From positions 930,001 to 994,000 of the forward strand of contig JAAROD010000029.1 of NCBI GenBank assembly GCA_012274445.1: a DNA stretch of 64,000 nucleotides, in the 5' to 3' direction. The notes under the pieces were generated by a model. The model was given only the letters and a program-made list of their open reading frames with translations, searched no databases and was not told where the DNA came from. Positions 22,899 to 33,502 of this stretch are shown one piece after another. The stretch is from Sclerotiophoma versabilis. Taxonomy: Eukaryota > Ascomycota > Dothideomycetes > Pleosporales > Didymellaceae. Position numbers and translations under genes: made by a program. The stretch's first letter is position 1, and each line of letters opens with the position of its first letter.

Positions 22899-24352
22899 AT
22901 GCTACCCTCCGCGGCTGAGCTTGTTGCTCGTTATCTCAGGACAAACGGCTACACTGAGGTATGACGTAGCCCACATTGTTAGCTAGACTTACTCACGCCA
23001 AGTAGACGTTGAAGAGTTTCGTCAAAGAAGCCGATTTGTCGCCAGATACTGGCACTGGATCTGACAATTTAGTGACTATAGAGTCAATTCTTCACGAGAA
23101 GAAGACATTCGATCTCAGTCTGAATTTCGAAAAGCTAGGCGTCGAGGATGCAAGCCGCGAGTGGGCTGTCCCTGCGCCATCAAAACCGACTGTCTTGGAA
23201 TCACTGCCTACCCGCTCAAACATCTTGAGTGTGACTGTTTCCAATCTGCTGCTTCCTTCTGCTACAACTGCTCAACAGTACATGGCCGTCACTACGGCTG
23301 ATCGACGATTGCATCTCTTAAATCCGGCCTCATCAAGCTTTGAGCTTGCTCATTCATACACTAGCTTCCAGGACTCACCTATACTGGATATTGTTACTAT
23401 AAGCTCTCGACATATGATTGTCGCCTCGATGTCTGGAAAGTTGCTCCTGTACGATACTGCCATCGACAAGATTCTGGACGAGAGAAAGGATCATTCCAAA
23501 TATGTTGTCAAGATAGCTAGCTGGTCATTCGAAAATTTCACCCTGATAGCAAGCGCAGGGTGGGACTCGAAAGTGTTCATCTATCGGGTCAACATTGGAG
23601 ACGATGTTCCATGCATTGGAGACCCTTTGGTTACCCTCACGCTTCCAAGCATCCCGGAAACCCTTCTTTTCATTAGGTCCCCCGAAGATGGCTCTCCTAT
23701 TCTTTTAGTGGCTCGCAGAGATTCGACGTTCTTATACTACTATTCTGTTCCTGATGCCGATACTGCGGCAATCAACCTCCTCGGAAAGCAGAACTTGGCT
23801 CCACACTCTAATGCATGGGTGGCTTTCAGCCCTGCAGATGTCCAAATCTGTCCCACTGACCCATCTGTAGTAGCAGTTGCGACTTCTTCAACGCCACACA
23901 TGAAACTACTCATACTCAAGCTTCTACTTCCACCGGCACTATCCTTGAGGCCCGATATCGTCACTAACCCCGAGACAACCGACCCGGTTGCAGTCACGCA
24001 AGCGTCACAGGCACGCGCTGAGCTTCTAATAGCAGAGAGGGAGGAAGCAGCCATAATGGTAAACGTTTCAACTATGGCACCCCAGACTGCTTATTCCACT
24101 CCACGGTTGACTTGGCGACCTGACGGGTCAGGTATTTATGTCAGTTCAGATGATGGTGTTGTCCGTGGTATTGAAGTAAACAGTGGAAAGCTAATTGCAT
24201 CTTTGGAGGGACACGAACCTGGGAGCAAACTGCGTTGTCTCTGGGCTGGTTTCCTCAAAACCCACAACGGTGAAGCCGTTGGTTCGACCAGTAATCGCGA
24301 ATTTCTGATTAGTGGTGGATTCGATCAGAAATTGATAATCTGGGATCATTGA
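22899..24352 (+). CDS. LisH and WD40-repeat protein (2 exons)
   Basis: Exons 22899-22958 and 23006-24352 (468 aa). The 20-codon first exon plus exon 2 make a LisH dimerisation motif: LVARYLRTNGYTE|TLKSFV at residues 8-26. WD40-type blades follow, for example QYMAVTTADRRLHLLNP, HMIVASMSGKLLLYD, LIASAGWDSKVFIYRV, and the last blade LISGGFDQKLIIWDH, which closes the protein. A degenerate central part suggests a seven-bladed propeller with weak WD signatures. Proteins of this architecture are usually scaffolds in ubiquitin-ligase, cytoskeletal or chromatin complexes; I cannot assign which. Without the first exon the LisH motif is lost. Divergent from the SET gene. Confidence 0.86.
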
Positions 24353-25391
24353 CTTACTGTGTTCCTACAAGGCTTCGCCTGTGATGGCCATCTGGAGTAC
24401 GAGGCCTGTTGCCGACCTGTTTCCGAATTTTACAATTAAGCGCTTGAAGTTTCACGGTAACTTATCCGCTTAACTGTGCTGCTGTGAGTGCTGCTCGAGT
24501 CAGTCTCAGTCCGACCAAGCCAACAGCAAGAATGTGAGTACAGCTTGTTTTTTGTCCCGAGATTTGTCGGACACTTGTGATGCGATGGAGTAAAAGAATT
24601 TATCTCACTAATCACCGGCGCACAGGATACAGAAGTCATAGGAGTGAAACTGTGCTTGGCGAAGTTTCTTTTTTGGTCGGCGACCTGCAGATACCCTGTA
24701 CCGCCACGATCTTGTCCCCGCGATCTGGCGACGACAGATCCTACAGGGGATACTCGCTTATCCGCCTATGACACACGTGGTAAGCACGGGTGCATAATGC
24801 ATGTGCGCCAGGCAAGGGACTTGTAATTAGTGCCCGAACAATCCACTTGTTCCGCCATACACCGATTACAGGACCAACACACGGCTACGCGTGGGGAGAC
24901 CGCATAATGTTTTTGCTGGGCCTAGAACTGCAGCACCACCGGGGGAGACGGCTCAAGCAAGCGCACTTGTCTCTCCTTGAGAAGCTTTGGAGTCCATAAG
25001 ACGTCACGAACAGTATAGCGCGCATCTTAGTTGACGGCATTATCCACCCGTTCGCGAAATGGCTCTCTTGGCTGGTATTTCGCCTTGACTACGCCTATTT
25101 TGAGACTTTCCACTGGCGGAAGCTCCGTGCTCCTGGACTAGTATATCGCTCATGCTGTTCTCCGTGCCGAGTAGATGTATATATATGACCGTGGTGCAAC
25201 TTGATCAAGTCGTACACCATATCAACTCCATCTTCTTCTTTCGACTACACGCTCAACTCTATCAACTCAGTACCTGTGCCTCATTATCGCGCAAGTCGGC
25301 CCGTCTAGTCGGCCCTCAGTCTCAGTCCTCCAACCTATATATCTTCAATAATTATTGTTCGTGTCGTTGCTCTGCCCATCCACATTCGGAG
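24353..25391. other. Intergenic, promoter of the RRM gene
   Basis: About 1 kb with no supported gene. A TATATATAT run lies near 25176-25186, followed by a pyrimidine-rich leader (CTTCTTCTTTC near 25230), about 200 bases before the RRM-gene ATG: plausible core promoter and leader. Confidence 0.45.
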
Positions 25392-26367
25392 ATGTCTTTT
25401 ACGACAAGCTGGAAAGATGAAGACGGCGATTTTCTGCTAGTTGTTGCTGGCTTGACACGATATGCACCCTATCTCACTGGCTGGCAAGAGTTCAAGGATC
25501 ATATTCGCAGAGTGGTCAGAGAGCAACCTGGCTGGGTCGACGTATACGCAAGCCAAAGTCAACGAAGGGGTGAAATGCAAGGCTGGTGCAGACTCAAAGA
25601 CAAAGAAGACGCAGATGCCGCATACAGTGGGTGATACGACATTTCAATTTCCTAAGATAAAGTCCTGACGCGTTCTAGAAACATTTTATAGGTCTGAAGG
25701 CATGCTGGTGCATGTTTGGCAGACGCGTCGAAGCAACGACGGGTTCCGGCTGATGAAGTGCAACTGCTCTGTGCATTTTCCAGGATTACCTGACGGTGCT
25801 CATTCTCCTGGACTCTGTGGAATTGACATTGGACGAGTCAATCAGTTAGGTGGTAAGCCTTATGCCGCCCCTCCAGTGCAGTACATGCCTGTTCAGCCTG
25901 GATACCCTTACCCCACATACACCTCAAGTGCTCCCTATGCATTTCAATCGATATACGCAACACATGCGCCTCTGATGCCTCCAATGATGGTTCAGCCTCC
26001 CGTCTATTCAGCGAGTAACAGTGGCATGCCGGTCAACATCCGTGACGGCGCGATATTGACCGAGGCTCGCGGCATCTTCATTCAAAATTTAAGCTACAAG
26101 GTTGGCTCAGACGAGCTCAAGAGCTTATTGTGCACTGTGGGACGGCCCGTTGATTGCAAAGTACACCGGGATCGGTCCGGCGTATCCAAGGGGGTGGCAA
26201 CCGCCAAATTTGCATCGACACACGAAGCACAGCTGGCAGTAACACACCTAAATCGCAAACCACACAGGGGGATGACTTTGAAAGTTCGCTTGGATCAAGA
26301 CACGACCGTTGTTGGTCAGGTTGGGCCTCCTCTAGTCGTCAATGGATCTGTCGGTGCATACAGGTAG
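25392..26367 (+). CDS. RNA-binding protein with two RRM-type domains (2-3 exons)
   Basis: Exons 25392-25626 and 25679-26367 in the simplest model. The N-terminal part (DFLLVVAGLTRYAPYLTGW ... GWCRLKDKEDADAAY) is RRM-like and continues over the intron into MLVHVWQTRRSN. A Pro/Tyr-rich linker (VQYMPVQPGYPYPTY) follows, then a clear RRM: RNP2 GIFIQNLSY, RNP1 SKGVATAKF, ending MTLKVRLDQD. The intron junction is ambiguous: 25627-25678 or 25631-25691 both keep frame. A GTAGGT donor at 26364, with CTAAC and CAG before 26405, makes a 3' intron that spans the stop; spliced (AGA-TAG) or unspliced (AGG-TAG) the protein ends in the same Arg, while the acceptor at 26408 would add Ser-Ala-Gly-Lys and end at 26421. 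About 306-310 aa. Confidence 0.83.
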
Positions 26368-29300
26368 GTACAACAATCGATGCGTTGGCCAGCACTAACA
26401 TCAGATAGCGCCGGCAAATGATATTGCGTGAGATTTTCAAGGGCGATGCTTCTGTTACATCGACCCGGAGACGTTGCTGTCACAGTCACTGTGTAAGGCA
26501 CGTAATGTGGCGTACTGTTGATCCAGGTGGCTGGGTCTCACCCTTGTAACCACCTTGAGGTGCTTTCCGGCACGGCCGAATTTGGACATACCCCCGAGAG
26601 CGTCGCGCATGCGTTGCTCGCTGTACAAACTCAAGTTGAGAGATGGCGTTTGGTGTGGATCGCGGCGCAATGATTTGTTTCGGCATTCTTAGCTACAAAT
26701 TTATCTCTATTCGAACTGTCCTGCTTTAGGTGCGTTGAGGGTCAGGTAATACATAAGCATGTGGTCTTTATTGCTTTTGATATGCAGGTGCTTCCTTCGA
26801 GAAGCGCCGTTTCGATCTCGTACTTGCTTCTTACTCGATCGACTCCACAACAACCTCCACATACCGCTTTGCGTTCACAAAAGCTCGCATTGTCTTACGC
26901 GTGGCGTTGGTTGGCGCATGCAGCCGTTTCTAACACGATTCGTCAAGCCAAAGCCGCCCATGTGCACAGACCGTGGCATTGAATGGCGCCCACATCCGTC
27001 CGCCGGGTGCACTTCTGGCTTGTTACCGCACTCTTGGGTTCTTGAGGGCAAACACAGCTCGGCAACCGTTGAGCCCCATCACAATAAGATGACGCGGATT
27101 TCTTCGGACGTTCCACAGTCACCTGCTCGTTCAGGAAGTTTTTGGCGACATATTCCCTGAAAACCCAGGGTACACTAGAATGCCCACCTGTCAAGACCTT
27201 GAGGGATGCCTCCAGGTACTCGGAACAACACGAGATTTCCAAGAGCTAAGCGTACCTGAAGCTGGGCATCATTCTACCGGTGATAGTGCGCCTCACATGA
27301 GACCAGAGGCCTGGATTTCTATGGGTAAATCAAGTCTTTTGACCTATCAAAACTCATCTTTTGTGTTATCTTGGATTAGTAATTCCACAAAGAGCCTCAC
27401 CAATGTGCGGCACGCTTTGGCCCGCCGGCCGTCATCAATTTATCCTTGCGAGTTCAACCCTGATCCTAAGTCCAACCCCGCAGGCCTGCTTCCTCTAACG
27501 ATTCGCCCGTTGTTTCACGATACCAAAGCGCTGGGCGTTTGGGCTCGGCGACATGAAAGCAATCTGACAAGGGTCTGAGCTGGACAGAGTGCAGAAGTTC
27601 ATCAGTAGTGAGCACTTATGCTTGCGCTGTTGCACACTATTAACGTTCTCTGAAAAGTCACAGACTTGTTCTTTTAGTTCTGGGCACAGGTCAGAGCCTG
27701 GCGTCCATGAGTAGCACTGACCTTAACCTCGATTCTTTTGACAGGCATAACTGTTCTTTTTCCAAGACGAACGCCCGCGAGTCGATGATAAAATATCCTC
27801 AGTAGAGTGCTGTTACATCATTTATCAGTGGAGACGGGCAGACCGCGACCTTGGCACTCATCGGAAGTAACATGTGCAGAACTAACACGGTGAAGGTCCG
27901 ATTGCAGATGCTCGACTTCCCGATTCCAAATCAAGCTTGCCAGTAGATTGTAACACTGTCCTTCACTGTATGTCTCTTGTTTACCAATCTCAGTAACGAC
28001 TCCGGTGGCTCACTGTATGATCGACTCTACCTACCCGCTCTCGGCAAGCCTGCATGTAGAAGCTGGGGAACAGGACACAAGGCCGGACGTTTCGCGTCCG
28101 AACACAGATGTCGTGCATACCACACGGCTGGATCTATCACGACAGACACACGTGAGATATCGGATCCTATGCTATTACGGTATGGAAGGTGGGACGAACG
28201 ATGCGAGACATACCCAACGACCGACGTCAGGCACGAGGCGGTGCAGAAACGGGACGGAACGAGAAACTTAGTCTGACACTTGCGGAGCCCTAGGTGTGTG
28301 GTGACTAAGAAGGCCCGATTATGGGACACTCGTTGTCCCAATTGAGCAGCTCATCCCGTCATCAAGCATGAGGAGCACTGCTTGCTAATACTGTAGAACA
28401 GATGTCTTGCTGCTGAATACGATGTGTTGCCGATGCAGGCTCCGGTAAAAGTTCCTGTCAACCTGGTTGGCCAACACAACTACATAACGCTTTCTCGCAC
28501 ACGATGACAGGTCGAATTACCGAAGACGGACCAGAGATGCCGTGTCCCGCTGCTACCACCTCGTCTATCTACTGTTGGTTGTTTTCTTCATTGATTGTGG
28601 GTACCGGCTCTGTTTTGCAAAATCGGTAGCGAGGCGGGCCGTCGCGAGTCAATGACTTTGCAGAAATAGCGGACTTGCAGGAGCCCGGTCATGGAGAATC
28701 TGTACGTCTCGGCAAACGTATTGAACGAGTACACAGGAATGTATTCAGCAGACCATATGGATTGTACTCGATGATTTGGTGGTAAGTGGTTCAATGGACG
28801 TGGCTCCTTCCTTTACACCCAGCTCTTCTCTCCGGAGGTCGCTCACTTTAGAACTCCTGAGGCTGAGACTAGTATAACTCACTATCAAAGACTCATTTGT
28901 AATCTATGAGTTGAAGTTTTAGCGCATAGCAAAGGCTACAGATCAGTAGTGTTTGAAACCACTCGGGCATACTGTATCGTTGTCGCGACACTTTGGTCAT
29001 CCGACACAGGTGATCGACAGCCCAGTATACCTTGGAGACATCCAGGCTCTTGAGCACATCACTACGCTGATGCGACCGTCAGTAAGCTGCATCTAACAAG
29101 GGTTGGTGGCTTCCCACACCCACGCAATGAGTGTCAATATATCCTAAGATGAAAAGCGCCTGAATGCATGCTCTCTGCTACATTAGGACTTCGCGTGCTC
29201 TCAATACGACACAACTGACGACGTAACTAGGTGGTCCCGTTACCATACTTGTTCCTAGTCCGGCTAGTGCTCGTAATCGCATTCGTTTGGAGGATCTTGG

Positions 29301-29823
29301 TAGCATCAAGACTGCTTGGCGAGACTCGACTGCGCTGTTCTAAATGCTTCGCTAGCCGCTCGGGTCCCTTGCATAGATCGGCAGTGCATATCTGCAAACA
29401 ATCTGCAGCTGAGGGTCCCGAGAACGAAGACCATCGGAAGTGGGCGTCGGTAATTGCTCTTCCTTCTACATTTGACAAGCTTGCAGGACGCTGAAAGTGC
29501 TTTTGAAAAGTAAGCGAGATCACCCGTTGAGGCCAACTCTGTACCCAACATCATATATTAAAGAAGGCCCGAAAGCGAACACCACAAAGAGGGGGCTGTA
29601 CAGAGTTGAATCTGCAATGGGGATGTTGCGGTCCACATAAAGATGAGCTGTCATCAGGGAGCAATCTCCGGCAGGGGCGAGCAGAGTTTCACAAGCAATC
29701 GAGCCTGTGCTCAATCGTTATTGTAACAGAGATGCCTCGAAGCTGAAATCTTGTCAGCACATTAGCCTGACACTACCACTTTGCATGCAAACCCGTTGTA
29801 AACCAATTCGATTGCTACTTCTT
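26368..29823. other. Gene-poor interval
   Basis: 3.5 kb with no recognisable gene. Short frames up to about 130 codons occur on both strands (for example 27180-27578 +, 28027-28341 -) but overlap, lack family sequence and lack splice-supported extension. No terminal repeats, poly-A-tailed elements, transposase or reverse transcriptase remnants are recognisable by eye. Confidence 0.5.
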
Positions 29824-31463
29824 TCATATCCTCCATCCCTTGTTCTGTGTTCTCATCGTCACGAACCAAAGTACGCACAAGAATCCCGTTCCTACCATCA
29901 AACACACTCCGCTCCATATTTGGACTCCAATGAAGTCCAAATGCCCATCGGCGTTTGTCTTTAGAAGTGCCCCAGCGATGGGTGCACCGATAAGGGTCGC
30001 TGCCTTGTACGTTAGCTGATCTGGTTCAGGACATGGATTGAGTTTGACATGCCTATGCTTGAAACGCTCCACGACATTCCAAGGCGTGTGCCTAGCCGCG
30101 AAAGATCGGGTGTGATATTTGCAAATGCGGCGGAGGGCAATGTGACAAGAGCGGCGGAGAAGAAGCCTGTAGTGTGTCAGCAATCCTTATGTCATCCATG
30201 TCCAAAGTTCAGTAATTGACCTACCCCAGAGTATACTGAATGCGATGAAGTGTGCTTCCTTATCGATACTGATCCAACATAACGACAAGATGGCGCTGGC
30301 GAAAGTACACAATGTCCAAGTCACGATAGGCCCAAGCCACTGGGCCAAACCTCCGCTCACCAATCGCCCGAAGAAACTCGCTGCGATAGCCATGACCAGC
30401 ATGTACAGACCCATGCTCTGACTCAAACCCAGCCGGTCCCTTGCATAAGTGGGGATGTAAAAATAAGGTACAATATAGCCCAGGAACGTCGAAAAAGAAC
30501 AACAAGTGAAGATCAGGAACAGCTTGTCCTTGTACGCCGTCTTGTCGAATAGAGCTCGCGCCTTCCGTTTCGTCGCTAGGACACTCGAGCCACTAAGGAG
30601 GGCAGGAATAGAGAGTAATGCAGCAGCGAGCGCGACGAATCCAATGGCGCGCATAGCCCACGGGAAGCCAGAGGATTTCAACAGCCGATCAAACATCATA
30701 ATGTAAACAACTCCGCCTGTTTCACGTCAGCAACAACTTTTCTCATCTCTCCCGATATCGCACATACCAACAGCAATCCCACTCATAACGATCCCCAACG
30801 CGATTGCCCTCTTCTTATCAAACCAAATACCCACTAGCGCCAGACTCGGAATATACAACAGTCCCGCCCCAAGACCCATACATATCCCTTGGCTCAGGAA
30901 TACTTGCCAGTATTGTGTACTAAGGCTGAGCATCATGATGCCAAAAACGACCAAGAAGTTGCCTGCAATGAGCATGACGCGGAAGTACCCTAGATCAAAG
31001 AGGGGACCAGACAAAACACCGAAGAAGATGAGTAGCCAGGCTTGTACCGTACCGATCCATGATATGGCCGAAGGCGAGGCGGAGGAGAGAAGGTCAGATT
31101 TGTAGTACGCTTGAAAGGCGCCGTAACTGAGAGTAAAGCCCCAGATATTAATCTGCCCGGCTGTTAGTATGAATTGATGCGCAAGGTCGATGGCCTACAT
31201 ACGTATATCATGAAGCCGCCAAAGACTTTCAGCCATGCGTGAAGGCCCCCATCAGGTGGTGGAGGGATGACAGACTCAGTCGTCTTGGTCGAGCGTGCGT
31301 CGAATGTTTTTTCGCCATGATGCGTCGGCTCATTGCCCTTCTCCTCGTCATGATGTGGTGACTCTTCAATCTCCTCAGCTGACGATGTTCGAGAGGTTTC
31401 TTGTGATTCGACCAGATCGCTCTTGAACGTCGGCTTCTTCTCTGAGTGTACTGACGACGGCAT
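29824..31463 (-). CDS. MFS monocarboxylate-transporter-like protein (MCT family), 5 exons
   Basis: Exons on the minus strand: 31463-31203, 31152-30768, 30716-30225, 30166-30053, 29999-29824 (475 aa). A polar acidic N-terminus leads to the MCT signature PPPPDGGLHAWLKVFGGFM ahead of helix 1. About twelve hydrophobic helices follow, including GICMGLGAGLLYIPSLALV and the loop FDKKRAIALGIVMSGIAVG, as in fungal Mch/MCT-like carriers. The last intron (30000-30052) uses a GC donor (ATAG|GCATGT) with CTAAC and CAG; no GT donor restores the frame and spacing RLGMSWSVSSI|ATLIGAPIAG expected for helix 11. Substrates in this fungal family include monocarboxylates, riboflavin and unknowns, so none is assigned. 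Confidence 0.88.
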
Positions 31464-32671
31464 CTGAATTGATACAAATCGCGCGATTTTGTTTGCGAGG
31501 GTGCAGTAGAGGCTGTGTAGGCTATCGTGTCCGTCTTAAAGATGTTCAGCAATTCCGGTTCCAGTTCCGAACACCGGTGGCCCCCATAGATCAAATCTTC
31601 CGCGGAGTGATTGCGACGCTTGCGATCACGACAAGGACACGTTAATGAGTGACTGTTTGAGGAAACATGTCAATGAGGAAGTTTGGACAAGCACACGAGA
31701 CAGTCCAATTATTGGCAAAGGCCCTAGTTGACTAGAGTTCTCCGCAAATCTGGGGATGTGCATCATGACGATTTCTAAGCGTTATTGCCGTTGATGCGGG
31801 GATAAATCGTGGGCCGAGGTCAGGCATCGTAGTAGTCGTGCGCTAGTTTTCCAGCCTCATCTGTAGCGATCAAACCAGTCGTATCTTAGTCAGAACAATA
31901 ATTACGTATAAAGAGGAAGAATTAGCTGGCCATTGGTATTCTCTAAGAGCATTTTCAAGATATTGTTAAGTCTTGAAAAAGCAGCGGGCTTGGCCAGTAA
32001 CTGTATTTACATCTTCAGAATTGATATGAATGGTGTTACGTGTGTTTGTCCTGTATTGTCGAATGTTCTGTTGGATAACAATCTACTCCTTACCACAGAC
32101 CGTCACAATATGGAGCGTCGAAGGTCTGTCCTCGCACTGATGCTGCCAGCGTATAGGACGCTTGACTGATATCCAATATCGTTGTTAGCAATCTAACGAT
32201 TCAATTGGTGAGTCCAGCGTCTGAAGGAGCGCGGTGCAGACCTCGAATTCTTGACTCGGTACTGCGGCGCTCGCACCAGCAATGTGCAGCATGAGATGTC
32301 CCTGATCACTGCTTGGACATCTGTGCAACGCGAGATTGCGCTTTAGGACCGAATAGCCTTAAGCACGGTGTCGCAGAGAGCTTGAAGCGGGTGAATGGAA
32401 GGTCTTGGTAGTGAGCAGAAGAGGAACCGGAGAGATATCACCGAGGCCGTGCGTGTGAAAGGCTTGGACTTAATAGATATATTGGTAGAGTTTCGAAGGA
32501 ACGGTAACCGGCCAATATCATCGATGACGCCTGAAGCAATGTGTGATACAAAAATTTCGATGGTCCTGCCTTTTGCTGTCTCGCCGAGCCGGATCAAAAA
32601 TCGTTCGGTCTCGGTTGTACTGCCTGTCGCTCCGGAAAAAAATGGTAGCAGAAAGAGTGTTTAGCTGTTTC
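31464..32671. other. Intergenic between MCT-like gene and THO1
   Basis: 1.2 kb: upstream region of the MCT-like gene (-) and 3' flank of THO1 (-). 31860-32060 is A+T-rich. No gene supported. Confidence 0.5.
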
Positions 32672-33502
32672 CTACGCTGCAGGCTTAGCAAATCTGGCCT
32701 TCCTTGCCTCTGCAGCCTTCCTATCAGCCTCATTATAGCTCGCTGGGGCTTGGGCGGCGCGTTCTCGGCGGGGACTTCTGCTCTCTCGGCGGCTGCGCTC
32801 ATTCCTGTCGTCACGCCTGCCACCGCCTCGGCCACCGCGACCAGGCCTGCCTCCATCGCGACGTTTGTTTGCACCTGCGTCGTCCTTGTCTTCCCGCCCA
32901 CGCTTTCTCTCGCGTTCAGGGAGGGCTTCGTCGAGACCTTTGACCTCGCCCTTCTCTCCAAACTTCTTCATGCGCTCCAACTTCTTCAGTCCTTCATCGT
33001 CTTCGATGTTGGTGCCGAACTTCAGAGCACGCTTCTTACGGCGTTCAATCTCCTCGTCAATACTGGTGGCTGCGAGACCTTGCGCGTAGCTAGGAGCGGG
33101 TTCTTCCTTCTTCTCCTCGGTCGTGGTATCAGCACTTTCTGCTGGCGGCTGGACCGACAGATCATCGGTCTTCGCAGGATCGATGTCAGCTACCTGGTTA
33201 GGAACAGCCTGAGGGTTTGGCGGCTGGCCTTCTCCGCCGGCTTTTTCGATTGTCTCTTTGTTTGTTGTTACTTGTTCGGTTGCGGCAGGCGCAGTCTTTG
33301 CAGGCTCATCGTCATCCCAATCAATCTCGTCCTCGGCGTTGACTGCAGATTTGGAATCAGCAGGAGCGGTGCTGGAGCTGTTTTTCTCATCATCCTTGGT
33401 GAGACGGTCGACCATGTCTGCCTTCTTGCCGGCGTGTGGGAGACCGCGCTCCTTGAGAAGTGCCTCAAGTTCGGCATTCTTCATCTTTGCGTATTCGGGC
33501 AT
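32672..33502 (-). CDS. THO1: SAP-domain protein, THO1/SARNP-like
   Basis: Single exon, 276 aa. Residues 5-40 form a SAP DNA/RNA-binding motif: MKNAELEALLKERGLPHAGK then KADMVDRL. The central part is acidic (EIDWDDDEP). Near residue 145 comes the Tho1/MOS11-type basic helix EEIERRKKRALKFGT, and a second similar stretch GLKKLERMKKFGEKGEV. The C-terminus is Arg/Gly-rich (GRGGRGGGRRDDRNERSRR), typical for RNA contacts. Yeast Tho1 and human SARNP bind nascent mRNP and the DEAD-box ATPase Sub2/UAP56 in mRNA export; the same role is inferred. A 331-codon frame on the opposite strand (32543-33538) is an antisense shadow. Start ATG at 33502 places the SAP motif at the very N-terminus, as in yeast. Confidence 0.88.
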   Translation of the reverse strand: MPEYAKMKNAELEALLKERGLPHAGKKADMVDRLTKDDEKNSSSTAPADSKSAVNAEDEIDWDDDEPAKTAPAATEQVTTNKETIEKAGGEGQPPNPQAVPNQVADIDPAKTDDLSVQPPAESADTTTEEKKEEPAPSYAQGLAATSIDEEIERRKKRALKFGTNIEDDEGLKKLERMKKFGEKGEVKGLDEALPERERKRGREDKDDAGANKRRDGGRPGRGGRGGGRRDDRNERSRRESRSPRRERAAQAPASYNEADRKAAEARKARFAKPAA

